64,000 nt of DNA from an uncultured Rhodopila sp. (GTDB lineage: Bacteria; Pseudomonadota; Alphaproteobacteria; Acetobacterales; Acetobacteraceae): assembly GCA_903932145.1 (NCBI GenBank), contig CAIZFE010000100.1, positions 1-64,000 on the forward strand. Reading direction: 5' to 3'. Under the pieces are notes generated by a model. That model had not been told where the DNA came from, searched no databases, and worked only from the letters and a program-made list of their open reading frames with translations. Positions 61,313-64,000 of the stretch are shown here, one piece after another. The position numbers were made by a program, and so were the translations under genes. Every line of letters begins with the position of its first letter. The first letter of the stretch is position 1.

Positions 61313-63908
61313 CCGCGCAACCCGGCACAAGCGTTTTCAGCCGATATAAGACGTCAAGAGCCTGTTTGGGGGACATATTATTTGGGTCGATTTCGTTCAA
61401 AGCCTCGCACAGGGGGGAGAGATCAACCGCAGGTGGAATTGGTTCCTCGGGTTTTGCGGTTGCGGCGAAAAGCGGCAGGGATTGCAGCGAGGCGGATTTC
61501 CCCAGCGGTCCACCGTGTTTTTCCATGGTCGCCATCAGCGATGCCGCCCGCTTGACGACCGGGGCCGGAACGCCGGCCAGTTCGGCGACATGAACGCCCC
61601 AGGAACGTCCGGCCGCGCCCTCGGCCACTTCATGCAGGAACACGACAGTACCCTTCCATTCTTTGACCCGCATCGTGTGCGGCTTGAGCCTCGGCAAGCG
61701 ATCCGCGAGTTCCGCGAGTTCGTGGAAATGCGTGGCAAAGATGGTGCGGCAACGTATGGCCGAATGTAAAGACTCAAGCACCGCCCAGGCGATCGCCAGC
61801 CCGTCCAGGGTGGAGGTGCCGCGACCGATTTCGTCCACCACCACCAGGGATTTCGGCCCGGCCTGATGCAGGATGGCGGCGGTTTCGGTCATTTCGACCA
61901 TGAAGGTCGAACGGCCACGCGCCAGATCGTCGGCTGCGCCGACCCGGCTGAACAGGCGATCCACGATGCCAAGGACGGCGGATTCCGCCGGCAGCGGCAG
62001 TCCGGCCTGCGCGAGCACGACGAACAGCGCGTTTTGCCGCAGGAACGTGGATTTTCCCGCCATGTTCGGGCCGGTCAGCAGCATGACGCGTTGGTCTGGG
62101 GACAGATCACACTTGTTGGGCACGAAAGCCGCATGGCTGGCCAGCGCGCTTTCCACCACCGGATGACGGCCGGATTCGATGCGGTATTCCTCGGCCGTCG
62201 TCAGAGTAGGCCGCACCCAATTGCCGCTTTGCGCCAGCTTCGCGGCGGATTGGGTTGCGTCCAAGAAGGCCAGCGCGTCGGCACAGGCGGCAAGCGTGTC
62301 TGCATGCGCCAATACGTTTTTGACGAGATGGGCAAATACCAGCCGCTCCCGTGCCGTCGCTTTTTCGGCCGCTTCACGTATTTTTTGATCGAGTTCGGAC
62401 AGTTCGGGGGTGGTGAACCGGGCACCGTTTGCCATGCCCTGGCGCAGGGTCAGTTCCGGAAAACCACGCAGGCTTTCCACCGCGATGGCAGGCGCCTCGA
62501 TAATGTAACCGAGTTGCATGTGGTGCTTGATCTTGAGGCTGGCGACACCGAAACGCTGAGCGAAATCGAGTTGCAGCCTTGCGATGACCTGACGGCTTTC
62601 GTCGCGCAGGGTACGGTGGGCGTCGAGCTCTCCATCGTAGCCGGTGCGGATCGCGCCACCATCCTCCAGGCGCGCCGGGACCGGATCGGCGAGGGCACGG
62701 GCCAGTTCTTCCGCCAGGGACGAGCCTGATGGAATGGCGGACTGTGCCTTGGCAAGGGCCTCGGGCAGTGGCGATTGAAGGCATTCGGCTGCCGCGAACG
62801 CTGCTTTCAAGCCGTCACGGATGGCGGCGAGGTCGCGCGGTGTCCCCCTATTTAAGGAGAGCCGGCCGAGGGCGCGGGCCATGTCAGGGGCGGTGCGAAG
62901 AATTGCGCGTAATTGGTTGGTCGCGTCCTGATTGGCGACGCACCAGGACCAGGCATCCTGCCGTGCGACGATCGCGACCAGATCAGTGAGTGGTGCCGAG
63001 AGCCAGGCGGCCAACAGGCGAGCACCCGCGGCGGTAAGAGTTCGCTGGATCGCGGCAAACAATGTGTGCTGTGTGCCCCCATCCCTGGATCGCAGGATTT
63101 CCAGGCTGGCGCGCGTCGCCGCGTCCATCAGCAACGCGCCGGACTGACCCCGCGGTTCCGGGCGGCCGAGCCGAGGCAGGGCACCTGATTGGGTGCTACG
63201 GATGTAGTCCACGGCCATCGCGGCGGCGACCGCCTCGCCGTCGGTGAACACGCCGAATGCATCCAGGCTGACCGTGCCGAAAGTTTCGGCCAGCCGCCGT
63301 CTGGCGATCAACGGCGTGGACGGCACGGTTTCGGGTGAGCGGTTAGACGACCATTCGCCGAGGTCCAGCGAATCGGGCGCCAGAAGTTCGACCGGTTCCA
63401 GCCGGCCGAGAAGGGCCGGCAGTTCGGATGTCGCGAGCGCGGTGGTTTCGAACAGGCCGGTGGACACATCGACCCAGGCCGCTCCCAGCCCATCCTTGTC
63501 GTGGGCCAGGGCCATCAACAGGTTGGGACGGCCGGCTTCCAGCAGGGATTCTTCGGTGATCGTGCCGGGGGTGATGATGCGAACAACCGCGCGCTTGATC
63601 GGAAGTTTACCGACACGATTCTTGGGGTCCTCCATCTGCTCGACGATGGCGACACGGAAGCCGCGGCGGATCAGGCGGGCGAGATAGATTTCGGATGCGT
63701 GGTGAGGCACGCCGCACATCGGGATCGGGAGACCGCCGTGCTCGCCCCGGTGCGATAGGGCAATGTCCAGGGCGGCGGCGGCGGCTTCGGCGTCGGCGAA
63801 GAACAATTCGTAGAAATCACCCATGCGGAAAAACAGCAGCGCATCGGGGTGATCGGCTTTGCAGGCGAACCATTGCGCCATCGCCGGGGTCGCCCCCACG
63901 GCGGACAT
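61299..63908 (-). CDS. mutS: DNA mismatch repair protein MutS
   Basis: MutS recognises mismatches as a dimer and recruits MutL. The N-terminal mismatch-binding domain has the Phe-x-Glu motif in LLFFRMGDFYELFF. The connector, lever and clamp domains follow. The ATPase has Walker A LLTGPNMAGKSTFLRQNA, LARGRSTFMVEMTETA (signature), Walker B VVVDEIGRGTSTLDGLAIAW and TIFATHFHELAELADRLP. ATG 63908 gives 869 residues starting MSAVGATPAMAQWFACK. GTG 63944 with GCGGA upstream is possible. The 3' end overlaps glnD. The gene is complete in the window. Confidence 0.97.
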   Translation of the reverse strand: MSAVGATPAMAQWFACKADHPDALLFFRMGDFYELFFADAEAAAAALDIALSHRGEHGGLPIPMCGVPHHASEIYLARLIRRGFRVAIVEQMEDPKNRVGKLPIKRAVVRIITPGTITEESLLEAGRPNLLMALAHDKDGLGAAWVDVSTGLFETTALATSELPALLGRLEPVELLAPDSLDLGEWSSNRSPETVPSTPLIARRRLAETFGTVSLDAFGVFTDGEAVAAAMAVDYIRSTQSGALPRLGRPEPRGQSGALLMDAATRASLEILRSRDGGTQHTLFAAIQRTLTAAGARLLAAWLSAPLTDLVAIVARQDAWSWCVANQDATNQLRAILRTAPDMARALGRLSLNRGTPRDLAAIRDGLKAAFAAAECLQSPLPEALAKAQSAIPSGSSLAEELARALADPVPARLEDGGAIRTGYDGELDAHRTLRDESRQVIARLQLDFAQRFGVASLKIKHHMQLGYIIEAPAIAVESLRGFPELTLRQGMANGARFTTPELSELDQKIREAAEKATARERLVFAHLVKNVLAHADTLAACADALAFLDATQSAAKLAQSGNWVRPTLTTAEEYRIESGRHPVVESALASHAAFVPNKCDLSPDQRVMLLTGPNMAGKSTFLRQNALFVVLAQAGLPLPAESAVLGIVDRLFSRVGAADDLARGRSTFMVEMTETAAILHQAGPKSLVVVDEIGRGTSTLDGLAIAWAVLESLHSAIRCRTIFATHFHELAELADRLPRLKPHTMRVKEWKGTVVFLHEVAEGAAGRSWGVHVAELAGVPAPVVKRAASLMATMEKHGGPLGKSASLQSLPLFAATAKPEEPIPPAVDLSPLCEALNEIDPNNMSPKQALDVLYRLKTLVPGCADGAT

Positions 63909-64000
63909 CGTCTTGGGAACGGACGGGTTCGAAGCGCTGTCCACAGGTCCGCTATGCCGCCACGCGCTTGCGCACAAATGCGGCGATCGATGCTAACGCG

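Overview
The window looks like a chromosomal segment of an alphaproteobacterium, most likely Acetobacteraceae or a close Rhodospirillales relative (inference from gene content and order). The clues are a small heat-shock protein followed by a DUF1150 protein, a direct-repeat GTTC-N7-GTTC SOS box before recA, hemD followed by a mitofilin-like gene and a HemY with a terminal CxxC zinc motif, and glnD overlapping mutS. The DNA is GC-rich and densely coded. I see no rRNA, tRNA, insertion sequence or CRISPR array.

Left host part (1-19.7 kb). Two small unknown genes are followed by an acyl-CoA dehydrogenase, pdxH, a tandem-domain universal stress protein, an FtsB-like protein and a histidine/glutamate-rich secreted protein. 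Next come dapD-dapE with two coupled membrane-protein paralogues, the def-fmt-truA operon (reverse), hsp20-DUF1150 behind a candidate ROSE-type RNA thermometer, and mscL. A flagellar cluster follows, split into fliO-fliP (reverse) and flgB-flgC-fliE-fliQ-fliR-flhB (forward). After it lie recA with an SOS box, a cytidine-deaminase-like gene and a ThDP enzyme.

Phage-like part (19.8-44.0 kb). This is one unbroken reverse-strand block. In transcription order it holds a large terminase, portal, scaffold-like protein, major capsid, head-tail connection genes, a 49-residue protein, contractile sheath, tube, and a tail-assembly chaperone with a canonical -1 frameshift site. Baseplate genes (LysM/X, D, V, W, J and I types) and an elaborate fibre cassette complete it. 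The fibre cassette has a glycine-rich adhesin, a fibre adaptor, a 13-repeat fibre, a fibronectin-type fibre and an SGNH-esterase-like tip protein. No integrase, repressor, replication gene, small terminase, capsid protease, holin or endolysin is visible, and there is no full-length tape measure. Both flanks are ordinary host genes. It is either a decayed contractile-tailed prophage or a domesticated DNA-packaging particle (gene-transfer-agent-like), and it is the most interesting object here.

Right host part (44.0-64.0 kb). A queuosine operon (tgt-queF-queG) is followed by rsmI, divergent from an LpoA-like lipoprotein gene. A long reverse run holds trpS, murJ, gpsA, rlmJ and tsaD. Then come hemD, a mitofilin-like gene and hemY (forward), a LytM-like protein that has lost a zinc ligand, glnD and mutS. 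Two copies of a palindromic doublet (REP/BIME-like) lie at 12.7 and 51.7 kb. Several strong hairpins sit between convergent genes.
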